Source of the DNA: Candidatus Scalindua sp.
GTDB taxonomy: Bacteria > Planctomycetota > Brocadiia > Brocadiales > Scalinduaceae
Direction of reading: 5' to 3'
Length of the DNA: 52,316 bases
Assembly (NCBI GenBank): GCA_018670825.1
Contig: JABHIW010000067.1
Span: forward strand, 1 to 52,316
The notes below the pieces were generated by a model. The model did no database searches. It was not told where the DNA came from and was given only the letters and a program-made list of their open reading frames with translations. Shown one piece after another: positions 18,164 to 26,226 of this stretch (positions are counted from its first letter, which is position 1; every line of letters starts with the position of its first letter). The position numbers were made by a program, and so were the translations under genes.

Positions 18164-18907
18164 TTACAGCCTTACCATTCTCATTAACCTACGGTAAAAT
18201 GAATCTTCAAATTGCCTTTCATTTGAACACAAGATAATATAGCGACAGTTTGAACCCCACAGTTCTGTTGTTCCCAGTAACATGAAATGGTTATAAACTG
18301 TTTTTTCTTTCAAAAGCCTCACAAGTTCAGCATAATGATTATGCTTTGTTGTTTTGATACATGATTTACCCTGGTTAAATCCAAGTTCAAAGAATAGATA
18401 TCGACTCTTCTCAGATACCTCCTTTAAACATTTGTTTGCCTCTTCCATTTTTTTCCCACCGTCAGCCATCCATTGAAAAACACTTAACATCAATGCCACA
18501 TCAAAATGTTGATTATTTATAAGTGTTGGATCGAATTTTACTCCATTCCATTTTATATCAAATTGTTTTTCCTTAACCAGGAATTCACCAATATATTTAT
18601 ATCGTGGGTGTAGCTCAAAAGATGTAACTTTAGCGCCTGCTTTTGCCAGAGAAAACGTGTAAAACCCCGCATTTGCACCAACATCCAGTACTTTTATGTT
18701 ATCAATTTTATTATGATACAATAAATTTAATGTTTGCTTAATCAATTCCCATTTTTTATAAACTTCATTACTGTTCGAACTTGTTTTCAAATGAGTAAAT
18801 TCCTGGAATGGAATTGGATGATAAATATTACCACCTTTCTCTATAGGATTTGACTCAAGGTCTTCTACCACTTCGGCTATCGTCTTATAATGCATGTGCT
18901 TCCTCAT
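18164..18907 (-). CDS. Class I SAM-dependent methyltransferase
   Basis: 247 residues. The SAM-binding motif I is VLDVGANAGFYTFSLAKAGA at about 74-93, with the acidic motif II E in VTSFELHP and a motif IV-like FDVALMLSVFQWM. It probably methylates a sugar or lipid-linked glycan. The first codon (ATG, 18905-18907) overlaps the previous gene by 23 bases. An ATG four codons in (18893-18895) has GAGG at better spacing and may be the true start. Tight coupling to the unknown gene upstream suggests the two act together. Confidence 0.8.
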   Translation of the reverse strand: MRKHMHYKTIAEVVEDLESNPIEKGGNIYHPIPFQEFTHLKTSSNSNEVYKKWELIKQTLNLLYHNKIDNIKVLDVGANAGFYTFSLAKAGAKVTSFELHPRYKYIGEFLVKEKQFDIKWNGVKFDPTLINNQHFDVALMLSVFQWMADGGKKMEEANKCLKEVSEKSRYLFFELGFNQGKSCIKTTKHNHYAELVRLLKEKTVYNHFMLLGTTELWGSNCRYIILCSNERQFEDSFYRRLMRMVRL

Positions 18908-19568
18908 TCAAATTATTGATATTCTTTTTCGTTGACAAGAGCGATTCAAAAAATTTAATGTGCTTCCCATAATTATTTTTATGTTTTAACATTTTCCGAT
19001 ATATCCACCAAAAGTAACTGTCATACACTAATTTAGACACCTCTACACATTTTGGATTAACACCGATTAGAGCACATACAGAAGCCGTATGTCTGCCATC
19101 AGCAATGAAATATTTATCACGAACTTTGTATACTTTTATAGGTTCATAAACTCCGGCTTGTATAGTTTTGATTTTTTTGTTGTATTTTTTCTTAAGCCAA
19201 TCACTAGATACTGTTAGAGCAGAACGAGTGTCCAGTGTTCCCTTCGCCGCTCTTACCATGTAGTCGGAATGTGTAATATCACACCCACTCTGAAACATAC
19301 GCATTAATTCAAAATACGGAGTATTCCTCACCGGGCAAGCAAGCAGAGTGTATGGATCCTTCAAGAAATCAACCCCAAAATGTAAATCCTCAGTAGACAA
19401 TAACATAGTATCACTAGAAATAAAATAATCGAACATATCACTTGATACAAACTGATTTGTATACTTTATACCTGCTTTAGATTGATATAATAAGGAAATA
19501 TCATATTGTCGGCATATTTGCCTAACCCTCCACATCAAGGCATGGGTTATTCTCTGTTTAATATTCAT
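18885..19568 (-). CDS. Unknown protein with ParB/sulfiredoxin-like segment
   Basis: 227 residues. I do not recognise the whole protein. The segment at about 145-180 (IKVYKVRDKYFIADGRHTASVCALIG) matches the ParB-N/Srx pattern: a beta strand, then the DGRHRxxA-type loop and a helix. In ParB relatives this pocket binds CTP and in sulfiredoxin ATP. The N-terminal half has Cys-rich and aromatic stretches and no signal peptide. The gene overlaps the methyltransferase gene by 23 bases. It could be a nucleotide-dependent modifier in EPS synthesis, but the role is open. Confidence 0.6.
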   Translation of the reverse strand: MNIKQRITHALMWRVRQICRQYDISLLYQSKAGIKYTNQFVSSDMFDYFISSDTMLLSTEDLHFGVDFLKDPYTLLACPVRNTPYFELMRMFQSGCDITHSDYMVRAAKGTLDTRSALTVSSDWLKKKYNKKIKTIQAGVYEPIKVYKVRDKYFIADGRHTASVCALIGVNPKCVEVSKLVYDSYFWWIYRKMLKHKNNYGKHIKFFESLLSTKKNINNLNEEAHAL

Positions 19569-19657
19569 TGTTTTCTGTAACGACTATATATATTTATGCA
19601 AAGTTTGCAATTTTATCAATTTTGTTCTGCAAATAAGTAATTGAAGAACTTCATTTC

Positions 19658-19936
19658 TATCTTGTTTCAAGAGCATATTCATCTCTATTTATTATCTTGA
19701 CCGCTCCTTCAAGATGTTCCAATACAGCAGAAGATAAATACAGTATCTAAGTATTCATTCTCTTTTAGAAGTCCATAAGTAGTGTCAATTAAATCAACAT
19801 TATCTTTATAATGAAGTGAGTCTTGATAGTCTAATCCAATATGTTCAATTGCATACGGTTCGAACATGTACTTTTGCTCTTTTCCTCCACAACCTATGAA
19901 AAGAAGATTTTCACGAGCATACTTTCTTCCTGGCAC
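19658..19936 (-). pseudogene. Broken SAM methyltransferase (frameshift and truncation)
   Basis: The first frame has LLFIGCGGKEQKYMF (a damaged motif I), IGLDYQDSLHYKDNVDLIDT and NEYLDTVF, then stops at 19709-19711. Removing one T of the GTATTTA stretch near 19736 restores LSSAVLEHLEGAVKII, where AVLEHLE is the conserved methyltransferase motif. That second frame then runs to a TAG at 19658-19660, losing the rest of the fold. The 5' end also lacks a good start (only an internal GTG). A frameshifted, truncated relic is the simplest reading. Confidence 0.75.
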
Positions 19937-19994
19937 ATTTAAATGAACATTGCAAACTTATAAACCAGCCAGTGATGTAATAAATACAGAAAAA

Positions 19995-20636
19995 TTATAT
20001 TAAATCTTTGTACGCCCTACAATTTGCTGTACTGCAAAAAAAATCTAGAGGACAAAGTCTATAGATAAATTGTATAATAAGCTTTGCCACTATACTATTG
20101 CCAAAGACTGGTCTTAAATTATTTGCAGACTCGACCCTTTTCAATCCGGCTAAAATTATTTCCTTCTTAAGACTACTTGGCGTGTACAAATTAATGTGTG
20201 TTTCTTCCTTTCTCTGCTCCATGTCATAGTAACAGGGTGAATTTATTATTAACAAACCTCCTCCTTTTAAAACTCTGTAACACTCTTTCAGCATATTTCT
20301 GGCAGTCTCACTTGTTACGTGTTCAATTATCTGATTACAGACAACCACACTGAAATAATTATCTTCAAAAGGAAATTTTTTTTCCATAAAGTGTTGAAAT
20401 ATTTCCATAGGAAATCTACTTTTTGCTTCTTTAACAGCGTATTCAGAACCTTCTATTCCGATGCATTTCATGCCATAACGGCTACATCCTTCAACAAAAA
20501 AACCAAGACCCGCACCAACATCTAAAATAGGACCTGGCCTACCATACAGAATACAATTTGCTATAATACCACGATAGAATTTCCAGTCTCTATCACCATA
20601 TGCCTTGTCAAACATCTCTTTTGTGTGTAAGTTCAT
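19995..20636 (-). CDS. Class I SAM-dependent methyltransferase (UbiG-like)
   Basis: 213 residues from the ATG at 20634-20636. This start is chosen because AGAGG lies nine bases upstream; an ATG at 20645 sits directly on that sequence and a TTG at 20693 has nothing. Motif I is ILDVGAGLGFFVEGC, motif II IGIEGSEYAV, motif IV FSVVVCNQIIEHV and post-motif CYRVLKGGGLLIINSPC, a standard Methyltransf_11 layout. It probably acts on an EPS sugar or its lipid carrier. The gene start overlaps the acetyltransferase gene by 29 bases, so the two are coupled. Confidence 0.83.
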   Translation of the reverse strand: MNLHTKEMFDKAYGDRDWKFYRGIIANCILYGRPGPILDVGAGLGFFVEGCSRYGMKCIGIEGSEYAVKEAKSRFPMEIFQHFMEKKFPFEDNYFSVVVCNQIIEHVTSETARNMLKECYRVLKGGGLLIINSPCYYDMEQRKEETHINLYTPSSLKKEIILAGLKRVESANNLRPVFGNSIVAKLIIQFIYRLCPLDFFCSTANCRAYKDLI

Positions 20637-21219
20637 TGTATCCATCCTCTTTGGCAAATAATTTCTTAATATGTTTTGCAGGTACTCCTCCAACTAAAGA
20701 ATTAGCTGGTACATCTTTTATAACAACAGCACCAGCTGCTATAATTGAGTTACTACCTAATTTAATTCCGGGTAAAATGACGGCATTAGAACCAATCCAA
20801 ACATTGTCCTTGATTACAACTTTTTCGAAAAGAACTCTTTGTTCTCTAAAAAGCTTATCTGCATCTTGATAAGAATGCTGATGTGAAGTAATAGTAACAT
20901 GTGGTGAAATTAAGACATTATTACCAATTTCTATCTCACCGGCACCAAACAGAACACAATAAGGGCCTATATAGCTATTGTCCCCAATAATAATTTTTCC
21001 GCCATAATTACTCCATTCCATCCCACCACAATGAATTAAACATTTAGAGTCTATATTTACATTTTCACCTACTGTCAATCTTGTTATACCTCTTATCTCT
21101 ACTCCTATTCCTAGACGTAAGTTTATTGAACGTTTCTTCAGGCTATTTATACTTTTTTCTCTATTGAAGCTATTAGTTATGTGTTTCCTCAGAAATATTA
21201 TTTTTTCAAAAATACTCAA
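20608..21219 (-). CDS. Hexapeptide-repeat acetyltransferase (maltose/galactoside O-acetyltransferase-like)
   Basis: 203 residues, left-handed beta-helix. Repeated [LIV]-G-x4 units run through IIIGDNSYIGPYCVLFG, IEIGNNVLISPHVTI and VVIKDNVWIGSNAVILPGIKLGSNSIIAAGAVV, and the active-site-type His is in TSHQHS. It closes with VPANSLVGGVPAKHIK. It should O-acetylate an EPS sugar using acetyl-CoA. The start is a TTG at 21217-21219 with AGGGAG nine bases upstream. That TTG overlaps the stop of a FemAB-like relic, which suggests the original upstream gene was translationally coupled to it. Confidence 0.85.
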   Translation of the reverse strand: MSIFEKIIFLRKHITNSFNREKSINSLKKRSINLRLGIGVEIRGITRLTVGENVNIDSKCLIHCGGMEWSNYGGKIIIGDNSYIGPYCVLFGAGEIEIGNNVLISPHVTITSHQHSYQDADKLFREQRVLFEKVVIKDNVWIGSNAVILPGIKLGSNSIIAAGAVVIKDVPANSLVGGVPAKHIKKLFAKEDGYNELTHKRDV

Positions 21220-21398
21220 CTCAAAAAACTCCCTATCTTATGAAAGGTCATCATAATACAACTCTCAGGCATAGAATATATTTTAACATTATTCTTTTTT
21301 GCCTCATATGATACTTTAGATTTTCCCACTCCTTTATGTCCACCCCTTGGATTGAAGTCTTTATAGCTGTAGTCCAACTCGCATAATTCTCCTGGAAC
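21216..21398 (-). pseudogene. C-terminal relic of a FemAB/GNAT-like protein
   Basis: An open frame from a TAA (21399-21401) to a TGA (21216-21218) encodes LDYSYKDFNPRGGHKGVG followed by KSKVSYEAKKNNV. It matches the end of the intact neighbour at 21546-22538, which has EWYDFNPSGKHQGVKAFKIS and FGAEA. The first part of the gene is missing: the frame is closed by a stop just upstream. The TGA overlaps the TTG start of the acetyltransferase. It looks like a second FemAB-family gene reduced to its tail. Confidence 0.7.
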
Positions 21399-21545
21399 TT
21401 ACCCCTGCCCTGCTTAACAACGATATCATCTTTGGTCATTGACTCTCTGATCTCAGTTTATATTCTACAGATATGGCAGCTATTAAATCGCAATGATTAA
21501 TTAATTTGAACCAATATTTGAATAATAAACAGATAGAAACGACTT

Positions 21546-22538
21546 TCATAATTCAACCCGTTGAATTACTCTAGCAACTTTTGTAAATAGTTTTGTACAA
21601 TTCGTTTCTGTATACACCTCCGGGCTATCTAATGCTTCCGCTCCAAAACTTATCTTAAAAGCTTTCACACCTTGATGCTTACCACTTGGATTGAAATCAT
21701 ACCATTCATAGTTCTTTTCAAAAGCATTTTTTATTATTTCATACATTAGTAAATTTACAGGGCGGATATTAAAATATTGGGACAATGCGGCTCCGTGCCA
21801 ATATACAACATGTTTTTTAGCATAAAAGCAGAGCGCACCAGCAACTATTTTATTATCATGGAAAGCCAGCCATAATTGAATATTTGGAGAACGGCTATTA
21901 TAGATTGTGTTAAATAACTCAAAAGGATAACTAGATGATGCTTTATCTCCCCATCGCTTAAGAGATTCTTCATACACTTCGTAATATTCTCTCCATTCTT
22001 CTTGAGATGATGCTCCTTTTATTTCAACTCCTGCCTTGCATGCCTTGCGTGCCTTGCGTGCTGCAGAGCTATGTCCTTTTGCCCATTCATCAAAACCATT
22101 AATTAACTTAATTGCATGTGTTTCATCATTTTTGAGATTCTTTATCTGCACTTTAAATACAAGCTCATCATAAGGATTCAGCCTCCATTGTAAATTACCA
22201 ATCCTTTTTTTTATATACTTAACCAATAAAACCGCATGTTCGATTTTAATGTTGTCAGTGGAAAGCCATCCGCCAAATGTTCCTGCTGGTGAAGATATGT
22301 ATTTTTTTATCAATCCTTTGAAGCTTTTTTGTGATGAAAATGGCAGCAAAACTTTTTTACCATCTGAGAATAAAACCATTTTAGGATCAGGTTGCATACA
22401 TCGGTTGGTATAGATACTCCAAATTTCAGCCCATTCTCTCGATTGAAAGAATGTGGCGTAGTCACATTCTTTCAAAATTGTGTCCCACTCTATAGAACCA
22501 GCCTGACGGACGTTTGTAATTGACAAGCTCATTTTCAT
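21546..22538 (-). CDS. FemAB/GNAT-family protein (peptidyl or acyl transfer)
   Basis: 330 residues with two GNAT-like halves in the FemAB arrangement. The N-terminal half has YATFFQSREWAEIW and TFGGWLST; the C-terminal half has AGALCFYAKKHVVYWHGAALSQY and the diagnostic DFNPSGKHQGVKAFKISFGAE. FemAB proteins of PEP-CTERM loci are thought to transfer an aminoacyl or acyl group onto an EPS precursor. Here the substrate is unknown. A threefold 9-bp repeat encodes Lys-Ala-Arg/Cys steps around residues 158-168. It lies three bases after the aminotransferase gene end, so the two are an operon pair. Confidence 0.8.
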   Translation of the reverse strand: MKMSLSITNVRQAGSIEWDTILKECDYATFFQSREWAEIWSIYTNRCMQPDPKMVLFSDGKKVLLPFSSQKSFKGLIKKYISSPAGTFGGWLSTDNIKIEHAVLLVKYIKKRIGNLQWRLNPYDELVFKVQIKNLKNDETHAIKLINGFDEWAKGHSSAARKARKACKAGVEIKGASSQEEWREYYEVYEESLKRWGDKASSSYPFELFNTIYNSRSPNIQLWLAFHDNKIVAGALCFYAKKHVVYWHGAALSQYFNIRPVNLLMYEIIKNAFEKNYEWYDFNPSGKHQGVKAFKISFGAEALDSPEVYTETNCTKLFTKVARVIQRVEL

Positions 22539-22541
22539 CCC

Positions 22542-23735
22542 TTAAGCTATAAATAGTGCCTTTCGAAAAGCCGAAATAACATCCTCAACATCCCTATCAT
22601 TCAACGCTGCTGACAATGGCAAAGAAAGTGTACGTTTGCCAATCCATTCGGTATTTGGAAAATCTCCTTCTTTCCAACCATATGTTTTACGATAGAATGG
22701 GTGTAAATGGACTGGCAGGTAGTGAACTCCAACCCCAATGTTTTCGGCCGTCAAGGCATCCAGCACCCAATCCCTGGTTTTTCCTAATTTACCAATATCT
22801 ATCAGTGGTATATAAAGGTGATAGGCATGTTTGGTATCAGGTTCTGGATCTAACGGAGTTATGCAAGGAAGATCATTGAACTCCTCCTTGTATTTCTTCC
22901 ATATTTTTTGTCTATAGAGCCAGTATTTATCTACTCTTTTTAATTGATGTATTCCCATAGCTGCCTGAATATCCATCATATTGTATTTGTATCCGGCATG
23001 AATGACTTGATAGTGTTTATAGCCTTCATCTGAGAATCGTTTCCATGCGTCCTTACTCATACCATGAAGCCCGAGGACTTTTATCCTGCCGGCAATACGA
23101 TCATCATTAGTAATAACCATGCCTCCTTCACCGGTTACAATATTTTTAGTCGCGTAGAAGCTGAAACAGCCAATGTCACCAAAGAGGCCGGCTTTCTGGC
23201 CATGGTACTCAGATTCAATGGCGTGCGCGCAGTCTTCGACAACCGTAAGATCGTAAGCACGAGCAATTTTTATAATAGAGTCCATCTTGCAGCATCTACC
23301 GGCAAAATGTACCGGAAGTATCGCCTTTGTCCTGCCAGTAATCTTCTTTTCAATCTCTTCAGGCAGGATATTCATGGTTTCACGATCACAATCAGCCAGA
23401 ACAGGCGTAGCGCCACAATGAATTATGGCGTTGATAGTAGAGCAGAAGGTCATGGGGGTAGTGATCACCTCGTCACCTGGTCCAATACCTGAAGCAACCA
23501 TAGCAAGGTGCAAAGCGGCAGTACATGAATTCAGAGCGACAGAATGTTTAACACCTTTGTAGACTGCAAAGTCTTCTTCAAACTGACGTACTTTTGGGCC
23601 TGTACCTATCCAACGGCGCCGCATACACCCTACCACTTCCTCAATCTCAGGTTCCTCAATTAATGGTGCTCCAAAGACTAGAAAGTCTTCTTTCGTACGC
23701 ACGGGTTTTCCACCTTCTATTGCCAATTTTTCCAT
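22542..23735 (-). CDS. DegT/DnrJ/EryC1/StrS aminotransferase (sugar aminotransferase)
   Basis: 397 residues, fold type I PLP enzyme. Substrate- and PLP-binding landmarks are IGTGPKVRQFEEDFA, SCTAALHLAM, EVITTPMTFCSTINAI and VEDCAHAIESEYHG. The Schiff-base lysine is Lys197 in FYATKNIVTGEGG, followed by GYKYNMMDIQAAMGI. These enzymes transaminate a keto-sugar nucleotide using glutamate to make an amino sugar. A dehydratase partner is not visible in the window, so the keto-sugar source must be elsewhere. The gene is followed by FemAB, consistent with N-acylation of the amino group. Confidence 0.9.
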   Translation of the reverse strand: MEKLAIEGGKPVRTKEDFLVFGAPLIEEPEIEEVVGCMRRRWIGTGPKVRQFEEDFAVYKGVKHSVALNSCTAALHLAMVASGIGPGDEVITTPMTFCSTINAIIHCGATPVLADCDRETMNILPEEIEKKITGRTKAILPVHFAGRCCKMDSIIKIARAYDLTVVEDCAHAIESEYHGQKAGLFGDIGCFSFYATKNIVTGEGGMVITNDDRIAGRIKVLGLHGMSKDAWKRFSDEGYKHYQVIHAGYKYNMMDIQAAMGIHQLKRVDKYWLYRQKIWKKYKEEFNDLPCITPLDPEPDTKHAYHLYIPLIDIGKLGKTRDWVLDALTAENIGVGVHYLPVHLHPFYRKTYGWKEGDFPNTEWIGKRTLSLPLSAALNDRDVEDVISAFRKALFIA

Positions 23736-24003
23736 TATTTTTGTTCCTCTAATGTATTCAGCTTCTTCCTCTCAATAGTCTCTAAATATTCGCTATAAAG
23801 GCCGTTTGGGTTGAATCATCTACTTTATATATACACTCTACACCCACCCTCAGACCGACATGATGAGATATCTTGTCATTCCTTCGCTTAACCCATTGAT
23901 ATATCTTTATAAAACGAAATATGATGAGGAACCTTAAGTGAAGAGATAAACTGAGCCTCGCTTCAAGTTAAAATAGAAATACAATTAAATTAAGCATTAA
24001 TAC

Positions 24004-24966
24004 TCATTTATCAGAATAGCTTGATAATTGCTGCAATCTTCTTAACTTTCCCTTCTTTCTCATTGAAGTATTAAGTCTCCACTCTAAGCCTTCCTGTATA
24101 TTTATATAAATTTTTCTTAAAATCATTAACGGGTGATTAATATGCCATCTTTCGTAACCAAACTCTTCCAATACAGAACCTGTTACACTGTCGCATACAC
24201 ACTTATCAATATTTGGCATTTCTCTCTTCCATTTGAAAATATGTGATTTATTAACAGGTTCAAATAAATTTTGATGAGTAACGGACAAATGCCCAACAAC
24301 ATCCTTACTTCGATGCTGAAAATTTATCATTTCATTTTCATATTTTTCGCCTAAGAATTGGCAAACAATCTCTAAAACTGCTTGTGGATTTAAAACAAGC
24401 TCTTCATATTTAACCTCCAAATATTTTGTTGGATCCAGCATATTACCCATTTTATGAGCCAATACAACTGTCTCTTTCCAATATTCCAGGTTTTTAATGA
24501 TTGAGTTGGAACCCCATAGCTTTTTTAAAGAAAGGGCCACATCACGTCCATCCCTTATAATATGAATAAATTGACAGTCAGGAAATAATTTATTGATAAT
24601 ATCAATATGTGGGGTATAACCCGGTGTCTTGTCCCCCCAACGACACTTTCCATGCAAACGAGCATATTCTGAAAAAACAAGATCTATTATTCCAGAGTAA
24701 TCAGTCACTCCACGAAGCTCTAATGATTCAGCTTCTACCGTCTTATTCCATTTTGACACTTCTCTAAAACTCAGTATTTTACTAACAAGATTATACTTAT
24801 TCTTTTGTACCGTCAAATCTCCAAACTCTTCTAGTTTGTGATAATAATGTATAATAAATGACGATTCATATGGAATTGCAATATTTGAATGACCATTAAT
24901 CATAAGTTGTAACATTGTAGTTCCAGATCTTTCGGCTCCGATAATAAATATTGGTTTCTTAATCAT
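24004..24966 (-). CDS. Sulfotransferase (PAPS-dependent)
   Basis: 320 residues. The 5'-phosphosulfate loop is FIIGAERSGTTMLQLMI near the N-terminus (residues 6-22), and the 3'-phosphate motif is IHIIRDGRDVALSL at about 135-148. A WGDKTPGYTPHI segment and KYLEVKYEELV are typical of the Sulfotransfer_3 family. It should transfer sulfate from PAPS to a hydroxyl of the polysaccharide or an O-glycan, giving the EPS a negative charge. Strong AAGGAT precedes the ATG. A gap of about 270 bases with no recognised gene separates it from the aminotransferase, so it may be the end of another sub-operon. Confidence 0.88.
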   Translation of the reverse strand: MIKKPIFIIGAERSGTTMLQLMINGHSNIAIPYESSFIIHYYHKLEEFGDLTVQKNKYNLVSKILSFREVSKWNKTVEAESLELRGVTDYSGIIDLVFSEYARLHGKCRWGDKTPGYTPHIDIINKLFPDCQFIHIIRDGRDVALSLKKLWGSNSIIKNLEYWKETVVLAHKMGNMLDPTKYLEVKYEELVLNPQAVLEIVCQFLGEKYENEMINFQHRSKDVVGHLSVTHQNLFEPVNKSHIFKWKREMPNIDKCVCDSVTGSVLEEFGYERWHINHPLMILRKIYINIQEGLEWRLNTSMRKKGKLRRLQQLSSYSDK

Positions 24967-25038
24967 TACTTATCCTTTGCTATCCTAATATACACATTGC
25001 ATCTTCTCCTTGATCAAATTAACAATAAATATCATACC

Positions 25039-26226
25039 CTACTTCTTAATAGAGTCTTCAAAGTATAAAATATACGTGCAAATCTTAGTTAATATATTTT
25101 CATATGAAAATTGTGATGCATAGTTTATTCTTTCCCACTTAATAGTATCTTGCTCACCCAATGCCTTGTCTATTCCGCTTAAAAATCCATTTACTGTTTT
25201 AGCTAAATATATAAGATTTGTTAGTGGTCCCAACTCATATAAAGGAGGAGAAACAATAGGTTTTCCTTGTGAGAGGTAATGAAGGAGTTTAAAAGGAGTT
25301 CTCTGCTTCGTTTTACTTGATTCTGCAAATTCCTTTAGATTATGGAGTATCATTCCGACATCAAAGTATTTAACATAAGTTGGCAGTTCATTATGATGAC
25401 GCGGGCCTAAAAGATATATATTTGGAATTGCTTGCAATTTCAAATAGTTCCTACGATCCATTGATGGCCCTATTGGATTGTTTTTATGTGGGCCGATTAA
25501 TACAAAACTCCAGTTTGGACGATTGGTTGCTATCTTTATTATCAAATTTGTATCAACATATGCATCGTGAATTGAACCTACATAGCCTATTATGGGTTTA
25601 GGCAACGTTAGCAATTCCCTGGGTTTTTCCGCAGAATAATTTTTCAAAACACGGCTAGCTCTTACAAAATCATAACCATGAGGTACCACGTAAATATCTT
25701 TATTTAAAACTTTATGTTTAAGAATATTATAATATGTTTCTGAAATGGCGAAGATAATATCACTTTTCTTACATGTTAATTCCTCATCCTGCTCTTTTCC
25801 TTTTTCTGGAAAGGGAGGGTCAACACAATAGTATATTGATGTTTTTTCCTTTATATTACCAATTAAATGATGATTTGTGCCAAAGTTTAGAAGAATAATA
25901 TCTCTTAATCTCAGTCTCTTTATTTCTTTCTTAAGTTGAGTTAAAATTATTATTTCAGGAGTTTCTTTTATCCCAAATAAGCCAGGTAAATAAACAGGAG
26001 AAAAGAGAAAGAGATTATTATTAACCTTGCCTCTATGGTCAGTAAATAATCGCTTGATAGGCTCAAGCTCAAAAGGGTTTCTCAACATACCTCCAATCCA
26101 TATAGGAGGTCCTACAAAGAGAACACGATTGCATTTTGAAAGCTCATTCGCTATCCAATGCTTGCTAACCCACATTCCACCCCAACGTTGTGGAGAAATG
26201 ATTATAATGTCGCGATCTTTAAGCAT
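25039..26226 (-). CDS. Glycosyltransferase, TuaH/TIGR03087-type
   Basis: 395 residues, GT-B fold. N-terminal residues IIIISPQRWGGMWVSKHWIANELSK and RVLFVGPP bind the acceptor side, and the C-terminal half has IGYVGSIHDAYVDTNLI, FVLIGPHKN, NIYLLGPRHHNELP and FKLLHYLSQGKPIVSPP. The last motif with its Lys is typical of TuaH-like enzymes common in exosortase loci. The gene overlaps the asparagine synthase gene by 8 bases, so translation is coupled. The donor sugar is unknown. Confidence 0.82.
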   Translation of the reverse strand: MLKDRDIIIISPQRWGGMWVSKHWIANELSKCNRVLFVGPPIWIGGMLRNPFELEPIKRLFTDHRGKVNNNLFLFSPVYLPGLFGIKETPEIIILTQLKKEIKRLRLRDIILLNFGTNHHLIGNIKEKTSIYYCVDPPFPEKGKEQDEELTCKKSDIIFAISETYYNILKHKVLNKDIYVVPHGYDFVRASRVLKNYSAEKPRELLTLPKPIIGYVGSIHDAYVDTNLIIKIATNRPNWSFVLIGPHKNNPIGPSMDRRNYLKLQAIPNIYLLGPRHHNELPTYVKYFDVGMILHNLKEFAESSKTKQRTPFKLLHYLSQGKPIVSPPLYELGPLTNLIYLAKTVNGFLSGIDKALGEQDTIKWERINYASQFSYENILTKICTYILYFEDSIKK

